In this document: in pieces, positions 47,011 to 57,581 of the stretch | Layout of the letters: each line of letters opens with the position of its first letter | How positions within the stretch are numbered: position 1 is the first letter of the stretch | Assembly (NCBI GenBank): GCA_012932865.1 | Contig: SAXG01000039.1 | Location: 62,001 to 126,000 of the forward strand | DNA: 64,000 bases | Reading direction: 5' to 3' | From: Amylostereum areolatum | Lineage: Eukaryota > Basidiomycota > Agaricomycetes > Russulales > Stereaceae | The notes under the pieces: generated by a model | Database searches by the model: none | What the model was told of the DNA's origin: nothing | Seen by the model: the letters and a program-made list of their open reading frames with translations, nothing else | Translations under genes and position numbers: made by a program

Positions 47011-49292
47011 TATAGGAGCGCGTCTCCCTCCTTTTCCTGCAGCAACTAACGCCTTCCACTCTTCTCTCCAGGACTTCATGTCCGCGCGAAGTTTCTTGTC
47101 CTCCAGCACGCCCGAGATCCAGGACATTAGCGCGTTCTCGTCTTCGGGTACGAAGAACGAGGACAGCAGTGACAGCACAGTCTCGAAATTTGCCGCCTCC
47201 GCGGTGAGAAGATCTGTAGACATCAGTCAACTTGGAAATTCCGCGCACAACGAAGGTAAGGACATACCCCGATAGCCCCAAATGACCGCAAGGGCCATGA
47301 CGATGAACAAGTCCGGGCCCTCGAGCAAGAAGGCGTCCCAGAGGCGTAATGATGTCTGGAACGGTACCGAGTTGGCAAACAAGGTGATGTACCATTTGGT
47401 GGCGTAAGACGTCGTGGATATCATGTGTTTCTTGAACGCGGCGTATACAGGAGGCATGATCTGAGCCATGACACGCTCCTGCACATAGATCGATTCGAGC
47501 AGGCCGGGGAATCCAGGGCTGAAGATGGTGTGCATCTGGTATGCGTCGTGAAGGTACACCAAGCAGGCGTACGCCCGCTCAGGGGCAAAGTAGCAGAGCA
47601 ACATGGCGGCGATAGGACCCATCCCTTGACAGTATCCACACGACTCACAACGTAATGAGAAACTGTGCAAGACATGGAAAAGAGACCGTTGTCTGCGCAA
47701 ACAAAATGAGTGTATACATCCATGGAGGAATGGTACGATGCGCGTACCCGAGTCCATAACGCGTTTTGAAAAGTATGTGCCCGCTGATTGTGCGGGGAAC
47801 GTCCAAATCAATTTGCACGTCAAATGTGGATGGACGCTCGAGATTGGTGCGATACTCCTCGGCGAGGAGACCGATATCGCGCGCCCCCGACTTGGCGAAA
47901 TCGCGCATGAGTGCGGCCCACGCCGCACTACGCCAGCGATCAGGGATGCCCTTGTATACGCGTCTTCTGAGCTTGTGTGTCTTTGCGGCGTGCACGCCCC
48001 AGCTCTCAATGTTTCCACCAGGATCTCGTTGTTTAGGCTGAAGCATGCGACCCCATTTCTCCATGCGCTCTGCCTCGTGAATAGGTGGTGCGGGCGAAGG
48101 CAAGGACGACAGTGCCTGTGCCGTGGGGGTACTGGTGGTAATGGCAGTCGTCATCAGGGCAAGAGGTTTCGCAAGAGCAGCGGACGGAAGGAGTACAAGG
48201 CGGTCGTGATTGGGCCCAGTGAAGAAACCATATCTGCGACGGGAAAATTAGACGGGCATATCGAGGAGGGCTGGCGGGGCTCACCGGTCGAGGCTGGCGA
48301 GCATCTCGAGCTCTTGTGCGCTCAACTCACGTCTCCGTTCTTCCTCGTCGGCGAGTGCGTTTTCAGCGATGATCTCGCTGGCTCTGCTTGAACCTATACG
48401 GGCGCGAGTGCGTTCGACGCCTTCGTCGTACCCATCACCCTTGACACCGAGAACATCAAGCTGGGCATAAGGTGCTGCGGACGAGATAGGAATCATCGTC
48501 TTCTCCTTCTGAGCGGGCCAAAGACAGATGACTGGTATCCTTGTTGCTGAGCTGCGGGCTTGGGAAGCCGGAAGTTCGGGTGGTCTGGGAAATGGAAATC
48601 TGGCGACTGGGGGGACGACTGGGGGGGCTGCCATTGGTAGGGACTCCCGGCCGCAAAGAGGGAGGTGGGGGTGATAGGTGGACCGATACGGGTGACGGCG
48701 CTGCTAACGGTGTCGGAGAGTTGTTGTTGGATTGTGGTCTGCTCTGAGGAGGACTGGGGGTGAGGTATCGCGGATGTGAATACACGGGGAAGGAGTGGTC
48801 GGAAGTCGAGGGAGACTTTGAAGAAGATTGACGTGCGCGAGGGAGAGCAGAAGAGCGAAAGTCGTTTGGCATGGCAGAGGCGATGCCAACGTATGGATCT
48901 GCAGCGGAACCGGCGGAGAGAGCGGAGGAACGGTTGACAGGAGTGTTGCGACCGCTGTAATTATGGGCGAGCGAGTCTGATATAGCGCTGTAGTAAGCGC
49001 TGCTCCCGTGCGAGTTGTGGCTTGAATGGCCGTTACGGGCGGGACAATCGAGTGAATGTTTGCGGAGGGAAGGGGGGTTGCCATCTGTTTCTGTCCAGAC
49101 TTGCTGGTCATCGCCATACATAGAGTATATTTCGATTGTGTCGGATGAGCTGCGCTCCTCGCTCGAGTTGCTGAGCTCCGGAGTGGGCGGCGCGGTGGTT
49201 GGGGGTGGTGAATGGGAAGAGGCGGAAGAGGTTCGGGAAGGACGTTCTGAATAGATGGGTGTCGGTGGGACGACGATGAGATGGTGGTCCAT
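47011..49292 (-). CDS. TBC-domain Rab GTPase-activating protein
   Basis: TBC proteins switch off Rab GTPases on membranes by a dual-finger mechanism. About 300 Ser/Pro-rich residues precede the domain. It contains YKGIPDRWRSAAWAAL, the arginine-finger motif IDLDVPRT, the glutamine-finger motif GYCQGMGPIAA, and PERAYACLVYLHDAY, FKKHMISTTSYATKWYITLF and LRLWDAFLLEGPDLFIVMAL. Both catalytic fingers are present. The last exon reads EEWKALVAAGKGG; the unshifted frame then runs on through low-complexity sequence to 46846, while skipping one base near 47026 ends it neatly at 47011 (DALL and stop). The start at 49292 (MDHHLIVVPPTPIYSERP) follows a strong pyrimidine tract. The Rab partner is unknown. 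Confidence 0.8.
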
Positions 49293-49335
49293 GCGGACGT
49301 TGGGAAGGGTGGTCAGACGGCTGCGTGGTGAACAA

Positions 49336-49415
49336 GTGGTGGGGTGGTGGTGGTAGGAGGGGGGGAGGAGGGGGAGGAGGGGGAGGAGGGGGGAGAAGAG
49401 AAGGAAAGGGAGGGA
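49336..49415 (+). repeat. Purine-rich G/GA tract upstream of the TBC gene
   Basis: An 80-bp stretch of almost pure G with scattered A and T (ggtggtggt, then gggggaggaggggga repeats). On the TBC coding strand it is a CT-rich tract just before the start codon, a common feature of strong fungal promoters. The G runs could form four-stranded structures; this is inference. Confidence 0.65.
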
Positions 49416-49646
49416 ATCAGCCGGCAGAGGAAGAGAAAGAGACAAAAGGGAAAGAGAGCAAAGGGAAGCGGAAGGAAGTGACCGTGGCCACGGCTGCACT
49501 TCCCCGGCCCGTCTCCCCGCAGAAGCTCTCCATACACTTTCGTAGCCGCAAATTCGTAATGACATTCATAGCCGCGTACATTAACGCTACCACCGATAGT
49601 AATGAGTACTAATACAAGCGTTGCTAGACTGCGCCTTGGCTTTCCC

Positions 49647-50986
49647 TCACTCTTCCGCCACCTTGATCAGCAATTTCCCCGTCGTTTTCCCCGTCGTTAG
49701 ATCAATCTGCGCCTGACGCACGCCCTCCGACGTGAACGGGTACTCCCCGTGAATATTGATCTTCAGCGCACCGCTCTCCACAAGCTCGAACAGCTCTCGT
49801 CCGTAGTAATTCCGCTCCTCCAGGGTCACCACCCAGTTCACCGCCGTCGGTCGTAGAAGCTTGATGTTCTTCGCCGTCAACCGAAGTAAGGGTACTGGCG
49901 GCACCGGCCCCGACGCGTTTCCGAACGACACCAGCGTTCCCTTCCGTCGTATCATCTGCAAATCTGCCTCAAACCTAATACTGTCCCCGTCAGCCTACAA
50001 TTCATAATTCGAAACAAAATTGACGCACGTATCCTTCCCCACTCCATCGTAAATCACATGTGGGCCTTCGCCCCCCGTGAGCTCCAGCACCCGCTTCACC
50101 ACATCCTCTTCCTTGTACAGAATGACGTGGTCTGCGCCGTGCGCTTTGGCCAGCTCTGCTTTCTCGCGTGTGGACGTCGTGCCGATCACGGTGGCCCCGC
50201 GCGCCTTGGCGATCTGCGCATGCAACAACCCGACACCGCCTGCGACGGTATGGATGAGCACATAGTCGCCCTTCTGGATGTTGTACGCCTCGGTAGTTTG
50301 CCCGAGCGTCGTGATGCCCTGCAACAGCGTAGCCGCAGCGATCCTCGTCGAAATCGCGTCGGGCACAGAATAGACCGTCGAATCCCACGGCACGGAGACG
50401 TACTCCTTCAAGGAGCCGTTCACGTCCTGCGACAGCTCGTTTATTTCACACAGTGGGAATGAAAGACATGGCGGACGTACGAGCGCGACCTTGCCTCCCT
50501 TCTTAAATCCGCGCGACTTGAATGCCTCGCTCTGAAGCACAGTTTCGTCTGTTGGCAGCTCAATCACGATCCCTGCAACTTCCTTCGCTATCGGCAGCGG
50601 GAAGGTCGACTGTGGGTATAGCCCCGATCTGGCCATACCCCGCTCGCATCAACCGTCCGGTGTACATCGCAGAAGTAACTGGACGCACCTCATGTATGTG
50701 TCAATAAAATTGACACCTCCATAGGTCACCTATACATTGTGGACAGTCAGACAGCGTGAAGCGACAGTGATAATGGCGGCGCCACTTTGATAAGCAGATC
50801 CGTTGCTTTAACTTCGGGGAAAGGTAGGGTGAGATCCTCGATAACCTCGAATCCGCCGATCTTATTGATCCCAACGGCTTTGACGGTTGCTGGGTACGAC
50901 ATGATGGCAACTCGGCGAGGTGTGCTGGTGGTGAACTGACGGGCGAGCTGGGAAAGACGAAGGAAAGGACGCGTGCGCGTGATCAT
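49647..50986 (-). CDS. ZTA1: Zeta-crystallin-type NADPH:quinone oxidoreductase
   Basis: A zinc-free medium-chain reductase that passes electrons from NADPH to quinones or reactive enones. The start at 50986 adds a presequence (MITRTRPFLRLSQLARQFTT), suggesting mitochondrial import; a second Met (MSYPATVKAVG) could give a cytosolic form. The core reads VTYGGVNFIDTYMRSGLYP, FPLPIAKEVAGIV, SLKEYVSVPWDSTVYSVPDA, AATLLQGITTL, the NADPH site VAGGVGLLHAQIAK and GADHVILYKEEDV. The last exon has RRKGTLVSFGNASGPVPP and GKTTGKLLIKV. Five exons splice in phase and no Zn ligands are seen, as expected. Confidence 0.87.
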
Positions 50987-51480
50987 GCGGGCTCACTTTC
51001 GTCCTGTTCGTCGCATACATATATCGAAAGAGAGGTTGGTGTCAGTATGTCGACAATTGCGCAATCGGTAGAGCGGAAGGCCGCACGTCTATGTTTATCG
51101 ACATAGAACGTCAGCACGTCAGTCAGCTGCGTCGACGCGTCGTGAGTCATCATCTCAGCTACCTGCAGCTGGGAACAAGCTGGGTAAGTAGACCTGAAAA
51201 TTACTTATATCTCTCGGTGCAGCATCAAAATTGATATATCGTACATACGGTAGATACATACAACCAAGGACGTAGGTAACGCGCTGAGTCGATATTACAC
51301 AGCACGCATTGACGGCGACAGCATGTCCAAATGTCCGCTGAGTTCACTGCCGATACAACCGGAACCAAATCTGAGTACACTCGGTACTAGACCGCAACGC
51401 CCAATCGCACCTCAGCTTTTGGAACCTGCGAAAAAGAAGCGGCGCAAACTAGAATCGTCGTTTCAGTTCATCATGGCAAA
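50987..51480. other. Intergenic region, no gene seen
   Basis: 494 bp. It contains promoter sequence of the reductase and the 3' end of the next gene. An A-box-like gcaatcggtagagcg at 51061 has no matching T-arm, so I do not call a tRNA. Confidence 0.4.
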
Positions 51481-53696
51481 TTAACGTACCGTCCGAGCAA
51501 CCTCCTCGATAGCCACATCCAGGGTCGCTCTCTCCTCCACCACTTTCTCTGTTTCGAGGAGATCCATCTCCTCCGATTCGGAAAATTCCCATATCTTCTT
51601 TATCATTGGCACCTTCTCCCTGGCTTTCGCGACGAGCGCGTCACTATAGACTTTGTCGTGATGCTGGAGCGCATTTGCCGCGCGCACCAAAAGGTCTGTC
51701 CATATATTGGCGGTTGTTAGATATCAATGTGGCACTGGCGGTGCTGCAAGAGGGCGTACGTATGTGTTTTTCGTCGTCCTCAGGGAGCACATTGGCCGCT
51801 TCTTCGAACAACTTCGCCGCCCGTCTTAATTGTTCAGCTCGAGCTTTAGTCATTGTTCCCGACTCGCGCGCACGGTAAATGTGTACTGAGCCCATTATCC
51901 TAAGGCATAAATGTGAGCCCCATGGGAATTACGGCAAAGGAGACGAAAAGAAGCACGTACGCTAGACCATCTGCAATGGGGTAATGCCAGTATGATCCCT
52001 CCGTGCCAGGGTGCAGTGGCGATTGGAAGTCTGTCGCAGCGGAAGGCATAGTCAAGCGTGCACCTTGAACATGTTCTCTCGCCAAATCATACAAATCATC
52101 CAGATCATACGCATCCGGGGCGCTTTCGTACGCCTTGAGATAGGCGTGCAGAAAGAGCCGGCGGACGCAACGAACGTAAGTCGAATCGAACACAGCACCG
52201 CGGTCCCCGCGCGGGACCCTCTTCCATGTCCTGCGCCCCCATTCGAGGACTTGAAGGGTATGGCTGTAGTGCTCCAGAGCGACCTCCGCCTTGCCTTCCT
52301 TGGCGGCAATAGAGCCCTGGATTATCCACGTCCTGAACAAGAGAATGAATTATAGTGAACGCTATAGACGGCACTGAGGAAAAGCGTACCATAGAGTTGT
52401 TCTGACCGCCGGACGTACGCGATCCCACCCATGTTCACGCTGACGGGCAACAGCCTCCCGTCTAACAGTCTCCGCATCAAGAAGTATCCATGCATCATGT
52501 CTCCCGCATTCAAAGTTGACTGAGCGAAAGATGGGGTCAGTCGCCGTTGTCGGGTAATCAGAAAAGGACATATGTACTTTGAGCTTCGATTCTGTTCAAG
52601 TCCGACTGCGATGCTGCGAGCAGGATTCGAGGATCGCGTAGGATACCAGTGGTCAGCCTCATAAGGACCTTGACATGAATGTGATCAGTTTGACCCCGGA
52701 CAGTCGAGGGATCAAGAGTGGGACGCTCACATCTGGTCGTCCGTCCCAGCTTTCGTGTCCATCTACCACAGTCCGCCTGAGCTTCCGAAGACCAAGCAAG
52801 CCAGCCTCAAAATCCTGACGTTCAACATCAGCATGCACATCAAGCAGCAACGGACCTGGACAAACCTACCTTAAATGCCGACAAAATCACCCATGCCTAT
52901 GCATCCTGCCTGTCAATCACAGCAGACTCGCAGTCCGGCGAAACACTCACGCTGCTGTTCTCCGACTCCTTCATAGAGGACGTCAACGCGTTCGCCCTCT
53001 CCCAGGGCATTCGATCGCTACGCTGGGACAACGAAGGCCCCTCCCCGCTCCCCGACCAACTCCCTGATCCGACCGAGCCGTTCCACTGCTGATGCGCAGA
53101 GGAACGCTGGCTCGCCCTCTCCTCCCTTTCCGCGGCGTCCAGCCCAGTTTCACACTCCTCCTTCAGCCGTTGATGGGCCCCAGTCATCTTGGCGTCTGCA
53201 GGAAGTGATTCGAGGGCCTTGGTCCATGCTACCTTGCTGGCCTGGTATTGTTCCAAAGTCTACACGGTAGGGGTGAGATGTCGTGACAAGGGGGAAGGTT
53301 GGTGGCATACATGCGTCGCTTGACCAAGGATCATCCATCCTTTAGTGAGTTTGGGATCGAGCGCGACAGACTATACTCTCGAAGTCAGTTATGACATCAT
53401 ACATAGGGACGAAGTGGCATAGCGCACCCTTGTCGCACTCGTTGACGCGTCTTCGAACCTACAAAGCCCCTGCATCAGCTATGATCTGATCTCGACGGTG
53501 ATCTGACAACGCACCTCTTCATTGCCATGTAGTTCTGCGCCCGATGAACGTGTAGTGGTGCATGATCAGGGCGATGTCGAATGGCATTGCCATACGCGAC
53601 GTCTGCGATGTCGTACTCGCCGTTGAGATGGTGGTCATCGCCCTCCGCGCGATACTTGTCCGATTTAAGATTGATCCTGGACTTGGTCAAAATCAT
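51481..53696 (-). CDS. TPR protein, tandem paralogue A
   Basis: The N-terminus has tetratricopeptide-like helices: YRAEGDDHHLNGEYDIADVA, RHRPDHAPLHVHRAQNYMAM, and after introns LDPKLTKGWMILGQATHTLE and AWTKALESLPADAKM. A Ser/Gly-rich linker follows, then a region found only in its neighbour: GKAEVALEHYSHTLQVLEWG, DSTYVRCVRRLFLHAYLKAY, DLDDLYDLAREHVQGA and, near the end, KVPMIKKIWEFSESEEMDL. About ten exons. The start is MILTKSRINLKSDK at 53696. N-terminal TPRs usually hold chaperone C-termini or other partners; the C-terminal part is of unknown fold. The gene lies head to tail with paralogue B. Confidence 0.65.
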
Positions 53697-54132
53697 GAGT
53701 GTGGGGGAAGAAATGAAGCCTGCATGCGCTTAGGCGGGGTTTTTGTCTTCATGGCCGACTAAGCTGAGCCGCTGAGGTAACTCACCGGGTATGGTGGTCC
53801 TTCGGGCATTGACTTCGGGTTGCGTGGCTCCGGACTCCGTCGGTGATATATATCCCTGTGTTCATGACGGAAAATTCGCTGAGCATGGCCCAGACGTGTG
53901 GTCATAGGAATAAAGTAATGCGCGGGATGGAGATAGATGATCGCATCATTGCAAACAGACGACTGTACAGATACTAGAGTGGATACTCCGATGTTAGAGA
54001 ACGAGATCTGCGACCAAGGCAGACATTTCGGGAGGAACTTCATGCGACAGCGGCAGGGGGGACACCAGTTATGGTTGTCAGCCCCGGAGCGCCTTCCAGA
54101 CCCTCCGACGAGTCCTCGGCGTGGCCCCACAC
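53697..54132. other. Spacer between the tandem TPR genes
   Basis: 436 bp. A minus-strand frame of 123 codons fills much of it but reads like chance sequence. It should contain the promoter of paralogue A. Confidence 0.4.
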
Positions 54133-56392
54133 CTAAAGTCTAATCAACAGCCGCCACAAATGAGTAGAGCGATGAAGCTTCACCAATGGGCGTGCGATGT
54201 CCTGCAGTTTGCACTCTCCGCGATCGAGCTTTCCGCGGTATTCATCTTCGAAGTCCAAGGCCTGCTTCAGCATCGCATCACGTCCATGTGCCATCTGAGA
54301 ATACTCCCATATCTTTTTCATCTCGGGGATTGCGTCCCGAATGCGTTTACATAGAGGGAGGAGCTCTTCCAGAGGGGTACCCCGATGCCAAAACGCATCA
54401 ATGGCGACGGCAAGAAAGTCTGGCGAGAATTGACAAATGAGCGAGGGCACATTTTGGACGATAGCAAAGCTCACAAGCATGTTTCTCATCATCGACAGGG
54501 AACCCTTCGGCAGCGGCAACGTACATCCTCGCCGCTTTTTCGAACTGGATATTCATCTCGTTTTCGTCTGTAGTTTCCATAGCTTTGCGAAAGTGCACGA
54601 AAGCTAAGACGCTATGACCGATGGTGTATCAGCAATGTCCATGTCGTCGAATGAGGGCTGCATACGAATGTCCTTCTGCTATTGGATACATCCAATAAGA
54701 TAACACTGTTCCCGGATCTAATGGATATGGTGGCGGGTTTGCTTCACTTGGAATGCTGGACTGTGCGTCCTGGATGTAGTCCCGTGCCATCTCATAGAGG
54801 TCATCAAGGTTATACTCGGAGTCTGGCCCCGGAGCTTGCATGTACGCCTGTGTCTCGAGTGAGCTCTACATGTTCGAAAGATAATAAGAGGAGGGAAACG
54901 GTACCTCGATGAAGGACTGGAAAAACAGACGCCTGACGCCGCGGAGGAAGGTGGGTTCGAAAACCGAACCTCGATCATCTCGATGAACATCTTTCCAGAC
55001 TGTCCGTCCCCACACTAGGATTTGCATGGCTCTGCTATAATAATCCAACGCAAAGACAGGGTCGCGTTGTGCTCCCCCAGTAATGAAACCAGACAGTATC
55101 CAACCCCTGGACATGCACCGTTTTATGAACGTTCAGAACAGGTGCAGAGAGACATACCACAGAGTTGTTCGAATGGCAGGTCGGACATTGTCCCATCCCT
55201 TCGTATGTAGCCTTGCTAGGGCCTGCTCTTGCACGACATCGGCGCCTCCGCTTCCCCATGCGTCGAATTGCTGACATTCAAATCGCACTAGGACAAAAGG
55301 GATCGGGAGTTGTATGGAAAACTGAGGATGCGCTTACCTTGCACATTATACCGCTCGACCCACTCTGGTCCATCCATATGAAAAACCCTCGGTTCGCGCA
55401 AAATGCCCTCAGTGAAGCTGCGCAACACCTGGTATGTGATGTTAGGACAAAGGGATGAGCACAAAAGTCCTACTACTCACACCGGTTATTCCCTGCCAGC
55501 CATCTTCGTCGCCTTTCTTCAGACGTTTCATCTGTTTCAGTCCTTGCGTGCCTTGGTCGAATTCCTAAGATAATATGAGAGATACATGAAAGTATGACAG
55601 AGCACATATTTACCCTGAAGGCAGTTGCAATAACCCATGCCTAGAGAGCGTGAGATGTGAGAAATGTGAGCATGAAACGGTATACTCACACTACTGACGG
55701 CAGACTTCTCTCTATCAATCTGCAGCTGGTTCAGCACCGATCGGGCCCTGTCCCAAGGTAGGTTTCCCCCAGGTTTGAAGTTCACGGGCCTGCTACCATC
55801 CTCCCAGCCCCGTCGCTCTTGCCACCGGGCGGACTCAAAATCTCTTTCAACGGCTTTCAGCCCGGTCTCGCATTGAGCCTTCAGCCGCCTTTCTGTTTCA
55901 GTCATTGCGGACGCCTCCGGCAGGGCAGCGAGTGCACGCTTCCAGGATGCGATGCTAGATCCATAGCGGTTCAAGGACTGTAAACGCTATAAATGAGGAA
56001 CTCCATAAGAGACAGATGGGACATACATGTTCAGCTTTGGCCAGCCGGGCCCACCCCTTGCAGAAGCTTGGATCAAGCTCGACTGCCTTTTGCCGTGGTA
56101 TGTAAGAGTGGACCGAGCGATAATGGTTGATACTGTACCTTACTCGCGTCTGCAACGGCGTCCAGGAATCTAAAAAACGAAGAGGTACTCAGGAGTCAAG
56201 ATAGTAGTCATGGATGATGAGAACTACGCACTTCTTGAGCGCGATGTTGGCCTGTGCACGATTTCCATACAACACCGCGTTGTTTGGGTCTACCTTCAGA
56301 GCCCGAGCATATCCGAGACAAGCCCCTTCGTAATCACCCTTGAGGAAGAGCTCGTTTGCGTCGGCCTTCAACTGTTCAGCGGTGGTAGCCAT
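54133..56392 (-). CDS. TPR protein, tandem paralogue B
   Basis: The start at 56392 gives a clean TPR array: AEQLKADANELFLKGDYEGA, CLGYARALKVDPNNAVLYGN, RAQANIALKK, then across introns DAVADASKAVELDPSFCKGW and SIASWKRALAALPEASAM. The rest mirrors paralogue A block for block: PVFALDYYSRAMQILVWGRT, VWKDVHRDDRGSVFEPTFLR, NLDDLYEMARDYIQDA, AIPEMKKIWEYSQMAHGRD. Introns fall at similar places, which supports a gene duplication. The TPR motifs are better preserved here than in A. About ten exons. No signal or membrane segment. The function is unknown; a cytosolic adaptor is likely. Confidence 0.7.
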
Positions 56393-56671
56393 GCTGATAT
56401 GGGATCAGGAGCAAGCTACGCAAATTCGTGGAGGCGATGGGGAGATAAAAGGGTGACGCATGTTCGGAATCTGAATAGGAAGGCAGCTGAGCAGGACAGA
56501 CGGGGCGTGACCAAGTCACCTGTGTGGATGCTAACTCCCGAAACTTCCTTCCTTCCTGATCTTGTTGAGGTTGGATGTCATGGAGTTGCTTGGATGAGAA
56601 GGTCTACTTGCTACATTGGAGACACGGTACAGAAAGATCGGGTATATGCGATAGGTGATATTATTGGACTA

Positions 56672-57258
56672 TCATTGACGCGGAGCGCTATTAAACTGAA
56701 GCAAATGGTGGGATCGTGAGAATAAAGCTCAGGAAGACGGGATAAGGAGACGGCGCGCACGATATCGCGTAACTGTGATTGGGCATCGTTGAACTGTTTC
56801 TCTAGATACTTGGTCTCCAGAAGACCGTGTGAGGGTAGAGTAGAACATAGTCCGGATGGCCACTCACTTTCTTATTCAGATTCCCAATGTCATCGTTCAA
56901 CCCTTTCTCCTGGTCCTTAAGGTCCTTTTCCATCGTTGGTCGAGGAACCATCATGAACCTGGAACTCATCGTGTCAGGATGAACAAATGGAACATACAAG
57001 AATTGCGACGTACATCTTTCCTACGCCCTTGTAAACGTTTACATCAGGTTCCATATGGCTGATCTCGTTTATGGTCAGCTGGAGAATACGTCGTTCCCGT
57101 TCCTTGGACGCAGTTTGCTGACGGGTGACACCCAGAGATCGCTGTGATTGTACTGCAGTTTGTTGAATTTGGATGAGGATCTGGGCACGGTGAGAGACGT
57201 GAGTCCGGAGATGTGACACGCGTACCTTTCTCAATGTGTCGTCGGATAATGAAGCCAT
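56672..57258 (-). CDS. PFD1: Prefoldin subunit 1
   Basis: A beta-type subunit of the hexameric prefoldin chaperone, which carries unfolded actin and tubulin to the CCT chaperonin. The coiled-coil helices and hairpin show in ILIQIQQTAVQSQRSLGVTR, RRILQLTINEIS, then the hallmark NVYKGVGKMFMMVPRPTMEK, DLKDQEKGLNDDIGNLNKK and YLEKQFNDAQSQLRDI. A final intron gives the end FNSAPRQ at 56672; without it the frame reads on into unlikely sequence. About 120 residues, five exons, normal for the family. It shares a 323-bp upstream region with Snu114. Confidence 0.83.
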
Positions 57259-57581
57259 CTTCAACGAATGATAAAGGTTATATCGTGTGGTCCGGGTGGT
57301 GGCGAGGAGTATCGCAAGGGAAAGTGTCCAGCGCCGTGAGGGAACCTGAGCGCTGAAGCGTGGGAAGTCGAAATGAATTCTCTCCATCTCGACCTATCTC
57401 GACGCGTCTGCCGTCCACCCTTCTGGCATAGGCTATAGCGCGTTCCAGCCTGGTTCCACTGCCATCCCTTGCTCTCTCCTAGTCTGCAAAGACGCTGAAT
57501 TCTCTCCCTCTACGCGTCCCTTTGATTCTTCATATCCCAAAATTCACCGCTCTAGTGTAGTGTATCTCGGCCAAACGCAAC
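57259..57581. promoter_or_regulatory. Divergent promoter region, prefoldin 1 and Snu114
   Basis: 323 bp between divergent start codons. It has pyrimidine-rich stretches before both starts and no clear TATA box, as is usual for housekeeping genes. Confidence 0.4.

Noticed and set aside
51055..51130. tRNA-like stretch with an A-box-like gcaatcggtagagcg
   Set aside because: No B box (GTTCGA-type) and no pairing acceptor or T stems follow at the right distance.
53759..54130. 123-codon minus-strand frame between the TPR genes
   Set aside because: No conserved block, unusual composition, and it covers the expected promoter of paralogue A.
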